A stretch of 64,000 bases of DNA from Cryobacterium arcticum. GTDB taxonomy: Bacteria; Actinomycetota; Actinomycetes; Actinomycetales; Microbacteriaceae. The translations under genes and the position numbers were made by a program. Below, piece by piece: positions 9,662 to 17,525 of the stretch. The notes under the pieces are model-generated. The model worked only from the letters and a program-made list of their open reading frames with translations, searched no databases and was not told the DNA's origin. The stretch covers positions 3,410,001 to 3,474,000 of the forward strand of contig NZ_CP016282.1 in the NCBI RefSeq assembly GCF_001679725.1, given 5' to 3'. Within the stretch, counting starts at the first letter, position 1, and each line of letters begins with the position of its first letter.

Positions 9662-11047
9662 TTAGAGGCCGAAGTAGGTGTGTGCGTTGTTGTACGAGAT
9701 GTCTTCGACCATCCGGCCGAGGAGCGCTTCGTCGTCGGGGACTTCGCCGAGTTCGACCCATTCGCCGATGAGCTCGCAGAGGATGCGGCGGAAGTATTCG
9801 TGCCGCGGGTAGGACAGGAAGCTGCGCGAGTCGGTGAGCATGCCGACGAAGTTCGACAGCAGGCTCTCGTCGGCGAAGGTCTGCAGTTGCAGGCGCATGC
9901 CGGAGCGGGTGTCGTTGTGCCACCAGGCGCTACCGAGCTGCATCTTCTGCACGGTGTCCTTCTGGTACGAGCCCATCAGGGTCACCAGCGGAAGGTAGTC
10001 GTTGGGGTTGAGCGAGTAGAGCATGGTGCGCGGGATCGAGTCTTCGGACTCCATCGAGTCGAACAGCGCGGCCAGTGGTTCGGCGACGGGTCGGTCGTTC
10101 ATCCCGTCGTAGCCGGTGTCGGGGCCGAGGATGTCGAGCATGCGCCGGTTGGTGTTGCGCAAGGCGTGCAGGTGCAGCTGCATGGTCCAGTTCTTCGCCG
10201 TGTACAGGCGCATCAGCGCCTGGAGGATCGCGGTGCGGTACTGGGCGATCTGCAGGGTGCTCAGCTCGCCACCGGCGATGGCCGCGGTCACGATGGCGTC
10301 GAGTTCAGCCTGGGTGGCTTCGGCGTACACGACGGTGTCGAGGGCGTGGTCGGAGAGCCGGGCGCCCATCGAGTGGAAGAAGTCCACCCGGGCGGACAGG
10401 GCGACGACGATGTCGGCGAAGGCACCGATCTTCACGCCGGCGGAGGCGCCGAGAGCGACCAGGTAGTCGGCGTAGCCGGCGGCGTGGATGTTGATGGCCT
10501 TGTCGGGGCGGAACGCCGGGACGACGGTGAAGGCCTTCTCTGTCTTGAGCAGTTCGTGCCAGTGCAGGTCGTCGGCCGGGTCATCCGTGGTGCAGATGGC
10601 GGTGACGTTGCTGGAGCGGATGAGGCTGCGCCGGGAGAACCCGGCGGTGGCCAGCAGGGCGTTGGCGCGGTCGTAGACCTCACGAGCGGTCTCGCGGCTG
10701 AGGACCAGGTCGATGTCGAAGAAGCGGCGCAGCTCCAGGTGGGTCCACACGTAGAGCGGGTTGCCGAGGGCTTTCTCCACGGTGCCGGCCCAGGCGTAGA
10801 ACTTGGCGAAGTCGTCGCCGTCGCCGGTGATGAGGTTCTCCGGCACGCCGTTGGCCCGCATCAGGCGCCACTTGTAGTGGTCGCCCTTCAGCCAGACCTC
10901 GGTGATGCTGGCGAAGTTGTCGTCTTCGTAGATCTCTTGCGGGTTCAGGTGGCAGTGGAAGTCGATGATGGGCATGTTCTTGGCGTGGTTGTGAAACAGC
11001 TTCTTCGCCATGTCGGTGCCGAGCAGGAAATCGTCGTTCAGGAGCAT
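9662..11047 (-). CDS. uxaC: Glucuronate (uronate) isomerase
   Basis: The product is 461 residues, the usual UxaC length. It isomerises D-galacturonate to tagaturonate and D-glucuronate to fructuronate. Motifs: MPIIDFHCHLNPQEIYEDDNF (metal-binding HxH), EVWLKGDHYKWRLMRANG, LRRFFDIDL, AICTTDDPADDL, and the C-terminal SYPRHEYFRRILCELIGEWVE and DISYNNAHTYFGL. Start ATG 11047 follows GAAGAAGGA by 9 bases. The open frame runs on to 11866, but that part is a shadow of the next gene. A 14-bp tandem duplication lies in the 50-base gap upstream. Confidence 0.93.
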   Translation of the reverse strand: MLLNDDFLLGTDMAKKLFHNHAKNMPIIDFHCHLNPQEIYEDDNFASITEVWLKGDHYKWRLMRANGVPENLITGDGDDFAKFYAWAGTVEKALGNPLYVWTHLELRRFFDIDLVLSRETAREVYDRANALLATAGFSRRSLIRSSNVTAICTTDDPADDLHWHELLKTEKAFTVVPAFRPDKAINIHAAGYADYLVALGASAGVKIGAFADIVVALSARVDFFHSMGARLSDHALDTVVYAEATQAELDAIVTAAIAGGELSTLQIAQYRTAILQALMRLYTAKNWTMQLHLHALRNTNRRMLDILGPDTGYDGMNDRPVAEPLAALFDSMESEDSIPRTMLYSLNPNDYLPLVTLMGSYQKDTVQKMQLGSAWWHNDTRSGMRLQLQTFADESLLSNFVGMLTDSRSFLSYPRHEYFRRILCELIGEWVELGEVPDDEALLGRMVEDISYNNAHTYFGL

Positions 11048-11064
11048 GAGCTGCAGTCCTTCTT

Positions 11065-11092
11065 CGAGGGTGGGTGGTCGAGGGTGGGTGGT
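11065..11092. repeat. Perfect 14-bp tandem duplication
   Basis: CGAGGGTGGGTGGT occurs twice in direct contact (11065-11078 and 11079-11092) in the 50-base gap between the fusion gene and uxaC. The second copy ends five bases before the stop of the fusion gene. It looks like recent slippage and could vary in copy number. Confidence 0.85.
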
Positions 11093-11097
11093 GCGCG

Positions 11098-13509
11098 TTA
11101 CGCGAGGACGGAGAGGTCGGCGAGGGTGGCGCGCACACCCCGGTCGCGGAGGCTGGCGAGCCCGGCGGATACCTGCTCGACGAGGCCGTCGAGGGCGGTG
11201 AGGTCGGTGCCCCACAGGGTGGTGTCGGCGAGGATCGTGGCGACGTAGGCATCCGGGGTCGCGGCATCCGTGGCGTAGGCGGCCTGGAAGCCGGCGATGA
11301 TTTCGGCGCTGTCGACCGGGGTGACAGAGACGCTCGGGTCGCCGCTGTAGGTGAGCAGGATCGCCGACAGGGCGAGGGTGACGCGGGGCGGGAAGGTGCC
11401 GTTCTTCGCGTGGAAGTTCAGCAGGATCGGCAGCAGGCGGCTCTTGTACTTCGAGGCGCTGTTCAGGGCGATCGAGGCGAGTTCGTGGTGCATGAACGGG
11501 TTCTCGAAGCGTTCCTTGACCGACTCGGCGTAGGCGGCGAGCTCGTCGTGCGGCAGGTCGAGCACGGGGATGATCTCTTCGTACATCTCCTCGTGCACGA
11601 GGGGGCCGAAGTCGGGGTCGAGCATGACGTCGCGCACGGTTTCGACGCCGGCGAGGCGGGCGAGGGAAGCCATGGTGGTGTGCGGGGCGTTGAGCAGGAA
11701 GACCTTGCGTTCGCGGTACGGGGTCATGTCGTCGGTCACGGTGACGTTGAGTCCGGCCTTCGCCAGCGGCAGGGTTTCGGTGAGCGCCTGCGGACCCTCG
11801 AGCACCCAGAGCAGGAACGGTTCGGCCTTGACGATCAAGCGGTCCTCGAAGCCGAACTCGGCGCACAGTTCCCCGGCCCGGTCCTTCGGGTAGCCGGGAA
11901 CGATCCGGTCGACGAGGCTGGAGTAGAAGGTGTTGTCCGTGTCAACCCAGGCAGCGAAGTCAGCGCCGAGTTCCCAGTGGGCGGCCGTGGCGAGCACGGT
12001 CTCCTTGAGCTTGTCGCCGTTGTGCTCGATGAGCTCGCACGGGATGAGCGTGAACCCCTTCTTGCCCAGCTCGAAGCGGCGGTAGAGCAGGGCGGTGAGC
12101 TTGCCGGGGAAGCTGGCGTGCGGGGCGTCGGTGCGGAGGTCTGCCGCGCTGTAGACGATGCCCGACTCGGTGGTGTTGGAGAAGATGAACTCGATGTCGT
12201 CGTTCTCGGCCAGGGCCAGGTAGGCCTCGTAGTCGATGTAGGGGTTGACCGTGCCGGTGACGACGGTCATGACCTCGTGGGACTGCACCTCTTCGCCGTC
12301 CTGCTTGCCCTCGAGCAGCACCGTATAGAGGTTGTCCTGTTCCTCGAGCATGGCGACGAGTCCGCCGGCGAGCGGCTGCACGATGGTCACACCACCGTTG
12401 AAGAGTCCCTGCGTGTTCATCTGCTGCAGCTGCCAGTCCACGAACGCCCGCAGGAAGTTGCCCTCACCGAACTGGATCGCCCGGGTGGGCAGGATGTCGC
12501 CGGGGTGGATGGCGCGGGTGAGTCGTTCCATGGTGTGGGGGTCCTCTGCGTTCTGGTGCGGCTGGGTGTTCGTGTTGGCGGTCGGCTCGTGGCGTGCGGG
12601 CTCGGGTTCGACGCTGAGTGTGACGCCCATCCGGTGCTGGGCGCCGGGGGCGAGAACCTGGGCCTGGTCACGCACGTTGCAGGCTTCGACGCACACGGTC
12701 TGGGTCCATTCCTCGTCGCCGAAGTCGCCCATCGCGGCGGCCTTGGTGCTGCCCGGGTTCCAGACCACGGTCTGGGCCGCATCCGTGTCGCCGACCAGGA
12801 TGCTGCGGTGGTTGCCGGCGTCATCGATGGTGACGACCCGCGGCATCGGGTAGACCCGGTCGATCTCGGTGCCGGTGAAGGCCACCGGCAGGGCCGCCGA
12901 GGCGGTGACCGGCGGGGAGACGGTGCGGTCGAGGTAGGGCAGGTCCTGCAGGCCGAGCAGGGTGGTGCGGCGGGCGTCGCCCACCGCGAAATAGGTGTGG
13001 AAGGCCCTCTCCACCGAGACCGGGGCGGCACCGTCGTTGCGCACCGTGAGGGCGAGGGTGAGGGTGGCGCCGATCCGCACGGTGTAGCGCAGGGAGACCG
13101 GTTGGGCCGTGCCGGTGGAATCCGGGTGCGAGCCGGCCAGTTCGAAGGTGAGCACGGCATCCGGGCCCTCGAGGGTGGCGGCCGTGAGGGTCCACGCGGA
13201 AATGCGGGCCCAGCCGTGGTTGGGCGCGGTGGCGTCGCTGAGGTTGGGGCCGAACCAGGGGAAGCAGACGGGAATGCCGCCGCGCAGGGCCGCGGAGGGG
13301 GTGAAGGCGCCGCTGGCGCTCATCCACAGCACGGGCTTCTGCCCGGCGGGCGTCCACTCGGCGACGTGGGCGCCGTGCAGATAGACCAGCGCGGTGGCGG
13401 CGGGGAGAGATACTTCGACGGCCGGTAGGTCGCCCTGGGCCGTCACCAAGCGGATGCCCGACGGCAGGGTTACGACGCCTGTCACCGGTTCGTTCTCGGT
13501 TGCCTTCAT
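11098..13509 (-). CDS. uxaB: Fusion of D-hexose-6-phosphate epimerase-like domain and tagaturonate reductase
   Basis: One uninterrupted frame encodes 803 residues. Residues 1-~300 are an aldose-1-epimerase/YeaD-like mutarotase (LPAATALVYLHGAHVAEW, GGIPVCFPWFG, PNHGWARISAW, FHTYFAVGD, VVWNPG, CVEACNV). A polar linker (~300-325, rich in Thr, Asn, Gln, His, Pro) leads to a UxaB-type dehydrogenase (LPTRAIQFGEGNFLRAFVDWQ, IFSNTTESGI, IPCELIEHNGDKLKE, ENPFMHHELASIALNS), which reduces tagaturonate to altronate with NADH. ATG 13509 has a near-ideal GAGGAGG site 5 bases upstream. An internal ATG at 12531 follows AGAGGA by 9 bases, so a free reductase could also be made. It is the first gene of the operon, divergent from iclR. 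Confidence 0.88.
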   Translation of the reverse strand: MKATENEPVTGVVTLPSGIRLVTAQGDLPAVEVSLPAATALVYLHGAHVAEWTPAGQKPVLWMSASGAFTPSAALRGGIPVCFPWFGPNLSDATAPNHGWARISAWTLTAATLEGPDAVLTFELAGSHPDSTGTAQPVSLRYTVRIGATLTLALTVRNDGAAPVSVERAFHTYFAVGDARRTTLLGLQDLPYLDRTVSPPVTASAALPVAFTGTEIDRVYPMPRVVTIDDAGNHRSILVGDTDAAQTVVWNPGSTKAAAMGDFGDEEWTQTVCVEACNVRDQAQVLAPGAQHRMGVTLSVEPEPARHEPTANTNTQPHQNAEDPHTMERLTRAIHPGDILPTRAIQFGEGNFLRAFVDWQLQQMNTQGLFNGGVTIVQPLAGGLVAMLEEQDNLYTVLLEGKQDGEEVQSHEVMTVVTGTVNPYIDYEAYLALAENDDIEFIFSNTTESGIVYSAADLRTDAPHASFPGKLTALLYRRFELGKKGFTLIPCELIEHNGDKLKETVLATAAHWELGADFAAWVDTDNTFYSSLVDRIVPGYPKDRAGELCAEFGFEDRLIVKAEPFLLWVLEGPQALTETLPLAKAGLNVTVTDDMTPYRERKVFLLNAPHTTMASLARLAGVETVRDVMLDPDFGPLVHEEMYEEIIPVLDLPHDELAAYAESVKERFENPFMHHELASIALNSASKYKSRLLPILLNFHAKNGTFPPRVTLALSAILLTYSGDPSVSVTPVDSAEIIAGFQAAYATDAATPDAYVATILADTTLWGTDLTALDGLVEQVSAGLASLRDRGVRATLADLSVLA

Positions 13510-13809
13510 GTTTCCTCCTCGTTGAGAATCAGCTTGTAAGCTTCTCGCTGTTCCGTCTGGCAGAACGCAAGTCCGCCACATGAACTCACCATAACCACGT
13601 TCAGAATCCGACCGCAACTTGCCAGGGCCCTCAATCCGCCTCAGACCCTAACTGGGGGCACGAATCTGACGGATCCGGATTTGTCAAGGGTCCGACGACA
13701 TTGAATCCCGGGACGCGGACCGCTGAGCGGCTCGGAAATTCCACAACCGTGGTTAACTGTCCGTAAGACAGAACGCCGGATCATCGGCGACAGCGCAGAG
13801 GCAGGACAC
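13510..13809. promoter_or_regulatory. Divergent control region between uxa operon and IclR regulator
   Basis: This 300-base gap holds no gene. It contains several small inverted repeats: AGCTTGTAAGCT at 13531-13542, close to the fusion-gene ribosome site; GGAAATTCC at about 13735-13743; CCAC-4-GTGG at 13741-13752; and CTGTC-5-GACAG at 13757-13771. A consensus -35 hexamer TTGACA reads toward the uxa operon (complement of 13682-13687), but no good -10 follows. The cluster at 13735-13771 is the best candidate IclR operator; this is inference. Confidence 0.5.
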
Positions 13810-14595
13810 ATGGGACCTTCGTCAACCAGCGAGCTCGAGAGCGCGCCCGCGGCCAAGGACAACGCCGCCCAGAAGCTGCTGCGGGTGCTCGAGGCCGTGT
13901 CGAACCCCGGCGACGCCCACCGGCTCAGCGACCTGGTCAAGGAGACCGGGCTCGCCAAGACCAGCGTGTTCCGTCTGCTGTCGGAACTGATCGACAGCGG
14001 GTACGTGGCCCGCCGGCCCGACGGAAGCTACGCGCCCGGCCGGGCGTTGCGCCTGCTCGCTCTCAAGTTGACGGCCGCGCCCGACGACTCGGACCTGATC
14101 GGCGACCGGCTGCGGCGTCTGCAGGCGGATGTGCACAGCACCATCCACTTCGCGCTGCGCACCGGCGACTACGCCACCTACGTGGAGAAGATCGAGGACA
14201 CGGCCCAGCCCATCCAGATCGCCTCCCGGGTGGGCGCGCAGATTCCGCTGCACTCCACCGCCATCGGCAAGGCGATCCTGGCGCACCTGCCCGAGAGCGA
14301 GGTGCGCAGCTATGCCGCCCGCACCGGACTGCACACCCGCACCGAGTACACCATCACCGATGTGGCCGGGCTACTCGCCGACGGCCGGCTGGTGCGCAAC
14401 CGCGGGTTCTCCATCGACGATCAGGAGAATGAGGAGCACATCCGCTGCATGGCCGTGCCGGTCTTCGACACGCAGCAGCACCTCATCGGCGGAATCGGCA
14501 TCACGACCATCGCTCCCCTGGTTCCCCGGGAGAAGCTCGAGGCGTACGCGCCCCTGTTGATGACCGCGGCGCGCGACGTGATGACGCTGCTCTAA
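13810..14595 (+). CDS. IclR-family transcriptional regulator of the hexuronate operon
   Basis: The product is 261 residues. The N-terminal winged helix (NAAQKLLRVLEAV, HRLSDLVKETGLAKTSVFRLLSELIDSGYVARRPDGSYAPG) is followed by the IclR effector domain (TIHFALRTGDYATYVEKIE, IPLHSTAIGKAILAHLPESEV, GFSIDDQENEEHIRCMAVPVFD, IGGIGIT). It is divergent from the uxa operon, so a hexuronate or 2-keto-3-deoxygluconate responsive role (as KdgR in enterics) is inferred. It converges on the secreted protein gene at 14624. Confidence 0.87.
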   Translation: MGPSSTSELESAPAAKDNAAQKLLRVLEAVSNPGDAHRLSDLVKETGLAKTSVFRLLSELIDSGYVARRPDGSYAPGRALRLLALKLTAAPDDSDLIGDRLRRLQADVHSTIHFALRTGDYATYVEKIEDTAQPIQIASRVGAQIPLHSTAIGKAILAHLPESEVRSYAARTGLHTRTEYTITDVAGLLADGRLVRNRGFSIDDQENEEHIRCMAVPVFDTQQHLIGGIGITTIAPLVPREKLEAYAPLLMTAARDVMTLL

Positions 14596-14623
14596 TTCAC
14601 GCCCTGCCGGCCAGCTCTGCCCG

Positions 14624-15733
14624 CTAGCGCAGGGTCTCGCAGGCCAGCCGGTCGTTATCGGCGTCGAGTTTGGCGATGTCACCGTAGGTCGGGTAGTAGG
14701 TGTTGAACCATTTCTGCGCCTCGTCTCGGGTGGCGAAGTCGACGCAGTCCTTGTCGCCAGGCCGCGCGGGTGCCGACACCGTCGGCGAGCTCGGGGCGGT
14801 GCTGCCGTGCACGTCCGGGGCGGGGAAGCCCGCGGCGGCCCACTCGGGGTAGCTGACTGCACGGTTCACCAGCGGTCCGGCGTAGACGACCGTGGGGTCA
14901 CCGGCGGAGCGGTAGAACTGGTCACCGGGGAAGCGCTGCACCACCTGCGGGGTGGGGAACGACTCGGCCGCCCACTCGGCGTAGCTGAATTTCGCGCCCT
15001 GACCGCCGGCGATGTCGTTCATCCCGCCGATCTCGGCGGACCAGCTCAACTTCTGGAAGCCGACGTTGTCCAGCCGCTCGAAGTCCTGGAAGCCCGAGTC
15101 GGCCCACTCCGAGTAGTTCAGCTTGTGTACCACTCCGTCGTCGCCCTGCACGAAGAGTTCGGCCGAGGTGGACCACTGGTAGTAGTAGCTGCCGAGGATC
15201 CAGCCCGCATTGCGAACCGCCGGATAGTGGGCCTTCTGGTACTGCGGGAAGGTGAGTTCGTCCCACTGCCAGGTGTCGGCATCCGTCTGCCAGAAGGTGA
15301 CGCCATAGACGGTGGCCGACCACGGGTACTTCACGTAGGCGGTGGGGGCCGGCTGCACGGCACCGAACTTATAGACGTCGCGGTAGCGCTCGAAGCTGAT
15401 CGGGGTGGGCGTGACGCCGTCGACGAGTTCGTAGACCGTGTCGAGGTAGGCGATCTTGACGAGGGTCCAGGTCTGCTCTGCGGGGTCCGTGGGAACCGGG
15501 CTGGGCTCCGGGGTCGCGGTCTGGGTGGGGGCCTCGGTCGGCGTCTGCGTCGGCGCCTGGGTCGGCGCCGGAGTTTCGCTCGCCGCCGGCGTGGGCGTCG
15601 GCGTCTCCACCGATGAGCCGTTCAGACCGGAAGTGATCGAAGCAGTGCCAGCCAGTGCAGGCTGGGGTGCGGCGATACAACCGATGGTGACGATGGCGAT
15701 GGCGGCCAGGCCGCGCATAGAAATCTTGATCAC
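14624..15733 (-). CDS. Secreted protein with Trp/Tyr-rich repeats and C-terminal excalibur domain
   Basis: The product is 369 residues. A signal peptide (RGLAAIAIVTIGCIAAPQPALA) is followed by a Pro/Thr/Gln-rich spacer (~40-85). The middle carries a repeated motif with Tyr-x-Glu-Trp-Ala: TFPQYQKAHYP, NYSEWADSGFQ, SYAEWAAESFP, SYPEWAAAGFP, about 40-50 residues apart. The end (DCVDFATRDEAQKWFNTYY, LDADNDRLACE) is an excalibur calcium-binding domain. The function is not known; an extracellular, possibly wall-associated role is likely. The GTG at 15733 follows GAGGGGG by 8 bases. Confidence 0.8.
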   Translation of the reverse strand: MIKISMRGLAAIAIVTIGCIAAPQPALAGTASITSGLNGSSVETPTPTPAASETPAPTQAPTQTPTEAPTQTATPEPSPVPTDPAEQTWTLVKIAYLDTVYELVDGVTPTPISFERYRDVYKFGAVQPAPTAYVKYPWSATVYGVTFWQTDADTWQWDELTFPQYQKAHYPAVRNAGWILGSYYYQWSTSAELFVQGDDGVVHKLNYSEWADSGFQDFERLDNVGFQKLSWSAEIGGMNDIAGGQGAKFSYAEWAAESFPTPQVVQRFPGDQFYRSAGDPTVVYAGPLVNRAVSYPEWAAAGFPAPDVHGSTAPSSPTVSAPARPGDKDCVDFATRDEAQKWFNTYYPTYGDIAKLDADNDRLACETLR

Positions 15734-15802
15734 GTGTGATTCCCCCTCGAATTACCCTCAGGCTAGTGGCCGGCCGGCTCCGGCGGGGGTGAACAGCAGA
15801 AG

Positions 15803-16279
15803 TCAGTCCGTGTCGGTCGTGGCGGGCGGGCCGAGCACGCGGCGCGGGCCGGAGCCGTCCGTGCGCAACCGGTCATCGGAGTTCAGCACGGCACAGCGCG
15901 ATTGGGACAGGCAGCCGCAGCCGATGCAGCCGGTGAGTTCGGCCTGCATCCGCTCGAGCACGGCCTGCTGACGCTTCAAATGCTCGCCCCAGGTGGTCGA
16001 GATCGTGCCCCATTCGGCACGGCTCGGCGGGCGGTCGTCGGGCAGGTCGCTGAGCATCTCGGCTACCTCGGCCAGGGGGATGCCGTAGCGCACGGAGACC
16101 TGGATCAGCGCGATGCGGCGCAGAACGTGCCGGGGGAACATCCGGGCGTTGGCGCTGGAGCGCACGGCGGGGATGAGCCCGAGCGTCTCGTAGTAGCGAA
16201 TTGTGGACACCGGAACGCCCGCGCGGGCGGCCACCTGGCCGATTGGCAAGAGATCGTGGCTGGATAAGTGCTCTGACAC
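15803..16279 (-). CDS. soxR: Redox-sensitive transcriptional activator SoxR (MerR family)
   Basis: The product is 158-160 residues. The N-terminal MerR helix-turn-helix (LPIGQVAARAGVPVSTIRYYETLGLI) precedes a dimerisation helix and the [2Fe-2S] signature CIGCGCLSQSRC, with the exact Cys-x2-Cys-x-Cys-x5-Cys spacing of SoxR. An ATG at 16285 is only one base from AGGAG, so the GTG two codons later (16279), 7 bases from that site, is the better start. It is divergent from sodA and shares a palindromic SoxR box with it. The actinobacterial SoxR regulators described act directly on target genes without SoxS, which fits this arrangement. Confidence 0.92.
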   Translation of the reverse strand: MSEHLSSHDLLPIGQVAARAGVPVSTIRYYETLGLIPAVRSSANARMFPRHVLRRIALIQVSVRYGIPLAEVAEMLSDLPDDRPPSRAEWGTISTTWGEHLKRQQAVLERMQAELTGCIGCGCLSQSRCAVLNSDDRLRTDGSGPRRVLGPPATTDTD

Positions 16280-16290
16280 GGACATTCTCC

Positions 16291-16321
16291 TTGATCTCAA
16301 GTGCACTTGAGACGATAGCGT
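16291..16321 (+). promoter_or_regulatory. SoxR box inside a 19-bp-spacer sodA promoter
   Basis: A perfect 18-bp palindrome, TCTCAAGTGCACTTGAGA, spans 16295-16312. It closely matches the known SoxR operator (CCTCAAGTT-type arms). A -35-like TTGATC (16291-16296) and -10-like TAGCGT (16316-16321) are 19 bases apart, the overlong spacing used by MerR-family activators. The predicted +1 falls at or next to the A of the sodA ATG (16328), implying a leaderless mRNA. Confidence 0.8.
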
Positions 16322-16327
16322 AAACAA

Positions 16328-16951
16328 ATGACCGCATACACGCTCCCCCAGCTGACCTACGATTACGCCGCCCTCGAGCCTGCTATCAGCGGGCGCATCA
16401 TGGAACTCCACCACAGCAAGCACCACCAGGCCTACGTGACCGGTGCGAACGCCGCGCTGGACCAGCTCGCCGAAGCGCGCGAGTCGGGCAACCTCACCTT
16501 CGTCAACAAGCTGCAGAAGGACCTGGCGTTCAACCTCGGTGGCCACGTCAACCACTCCATCTTCTGGACGAACATGTCGCCGAACGGTGGCGACAAGCCC
16601 ACCGGTGAGCTCGCTGCGGCGATCGACGACACCTTCGGCTCGTTCGAGAAGTTCCAGGCGCACTTCACGGCTGTCGCCATGGGCGTACAGGGCTCCGGCT
16701 GGTCGATCCTGGCCTGGGACACCCTGGGCCAGCAGCCCATCATCGTGCAGCTCTACGACCAGCAGGGCAACCTGCCCGCCGGCATCGTTCCGCTGCTCAT
16801 GCTCGACGTTTGGGAGCACGCCTACTACCTCGACTACCAGAACGTTCGCGCTGACTACGTGAAGGCGTTTTGGACGGTCACCGACTGGGCCAACGTCTCC
16901 GCTCGCTTCGAGAAGGCACGCGACACGACCTCGGGCCTGATCACGCTCTAA
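16328..16951 (+). CDS. sodA: Superoxide dismutase (Fe/Mn)
   Basis: The product is 207 residues, full length for Fe/Mn superoxide dismutase. It converts superoxide to oxygen and hydrogen peroxide in the cytoplasm. Metal-ligand motifs are present: [13 protein letters not shown] (His), [10 protein letters not shown] (His), and [14 protein letters not shown] (Asp and His). No ribosome-binding site precedes the ATG, which fits leaderless initiation from the SoxR-type promoter. A strong hairpin terminator follows at 16970. Confidence 0.95.
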   Translation: MTAYTLPQLTYDYAALEPAISGRIMELHHSKHHQAYVTGANAALDQLAEARESGNLTFVNKLQKDLAFNLGGHVNHSIFWTNMSPNGGDKPTGELAAAIDDTFGSFEKFQAHFTAVAMGVQGSGWSILAWDTLGQQPIIVQLYDQQGNLPAGIVPLLMLDVWEHAYYLDYQNVRADYVKAFWTVTDWANVSARFEKARDTTSGLITL

Positions 16952-16969
16952 GTCACACCGTTGAATTGA

Positions 16970-17001
16970 GGGGCGTCCGGCCAGTGGCCGGGCGCCCCTT
17001 T
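16970..17001 (+). terminator. Rho-independent-type terminator of sodA
   Basis: GGGGCG(T)CCGGCC pairs with GGCCGGGCGCCCC across an AGT loop, followed by TTTGT. It lies 18 bases after the sodA stop. Confidence 0.75.
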
Positions 17002-17122
17002 GTCATTTCGGTTCGCGGATGCCGGCGTCCCCGGCCGCACCCTCCCGTTGCGGCGTCGACGGCACCTGTCTAGCGTTGGTTTTGCTGATCAACCGCAGTT
17101 CGCGCAAGCGCAGAGAGGACCG

Positions 17123-17521
17123 ATGATGCCCGCTTCCCAGGAGATGCCTTCCACCATCGCTCGTTCGCCCAAGCACGCCCAGGAGATCTGGACCAAGGCC
17201 CACGATGCCGCCGTCGAGAGTTACGGCGAGGGCGAGCGCGCCCACCGCACCGCGTTTGCCGCACTCAAGCGCTCCTACGAGAAGGTCGGCGACCGCTGGG
17301 AGGAGAAGGCCGAGCCCGGCCCCTCCGACGAGAAGGCGGCTAACGGTGTGGATTCCGACGCCGACACCCAGGAAGGCGTGAACGCCACCGCACCGAAGAC
17401 ACACCTCGTCGACATCGCGCGCAAGCTCGACATCAGCGGGCGCTCGACGATGACAAAAGACGAGCTGGTAGAGGCGATCAAGAAGGAGAACGCCAAACGC
17501 ACGCGGGCCACAGCTCGGTAG
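17123..17521 (+). CDS. ChaB-domain protein with Rho-N/SAP-like C-terminus
   Basis: The product is about 132 residues. Residues ~8-60 (MPSTIARSPKHAQEIWTKAHDAAVESYG through RAHRTAFAALKRSYEKVGDRWEEK) are a ChaB domain. After an acidic linker, the last ~40 residues (HLVDIARKLDISGRSTMTKDELVEAIKKEN) resemble a Rho N-terminal or SAP-like nucleic-acid binding motif. The function is not established. Two adjacent ATGs (17123, 17126) follow AGAGAGG; the second has better spacing. Confidence 0.78.
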   Translation: MMPASQEMPSTIARSPKHAQEIWTKAHDAAVESYGEGERAHRTAFAALKRSYEKVGDRWEEKAEPGPSDEKAANGVDSDADTQEGVNATAPKTHLVDIARKLDISGRSTMTKDELVEAIKKENAKRTRATAR

Positions 17522-17525
17522 AGCC

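Noticed and set aside
8066..11248. A 1060-codon open frame on the plus strand
   Set aside because: It runs antisense through the symporter and uxaC genes. The translation is Gly/Asp/Val/His-rich with no domain, as expected for shadow frames in high-GC DNA.
9662..11866. Apparent 734-residue extended UxaC
   Set aside because: The extension is a shadow of the UxaB gene in another frame; a good start is at 11047.
13682..13687. Consensus -35 TTGACA (minus strand) as uxa promoter
   Set aside because: No acceptable -10 hexamer lies 15-19 bases downstream, so I do not annotate a full promoter.
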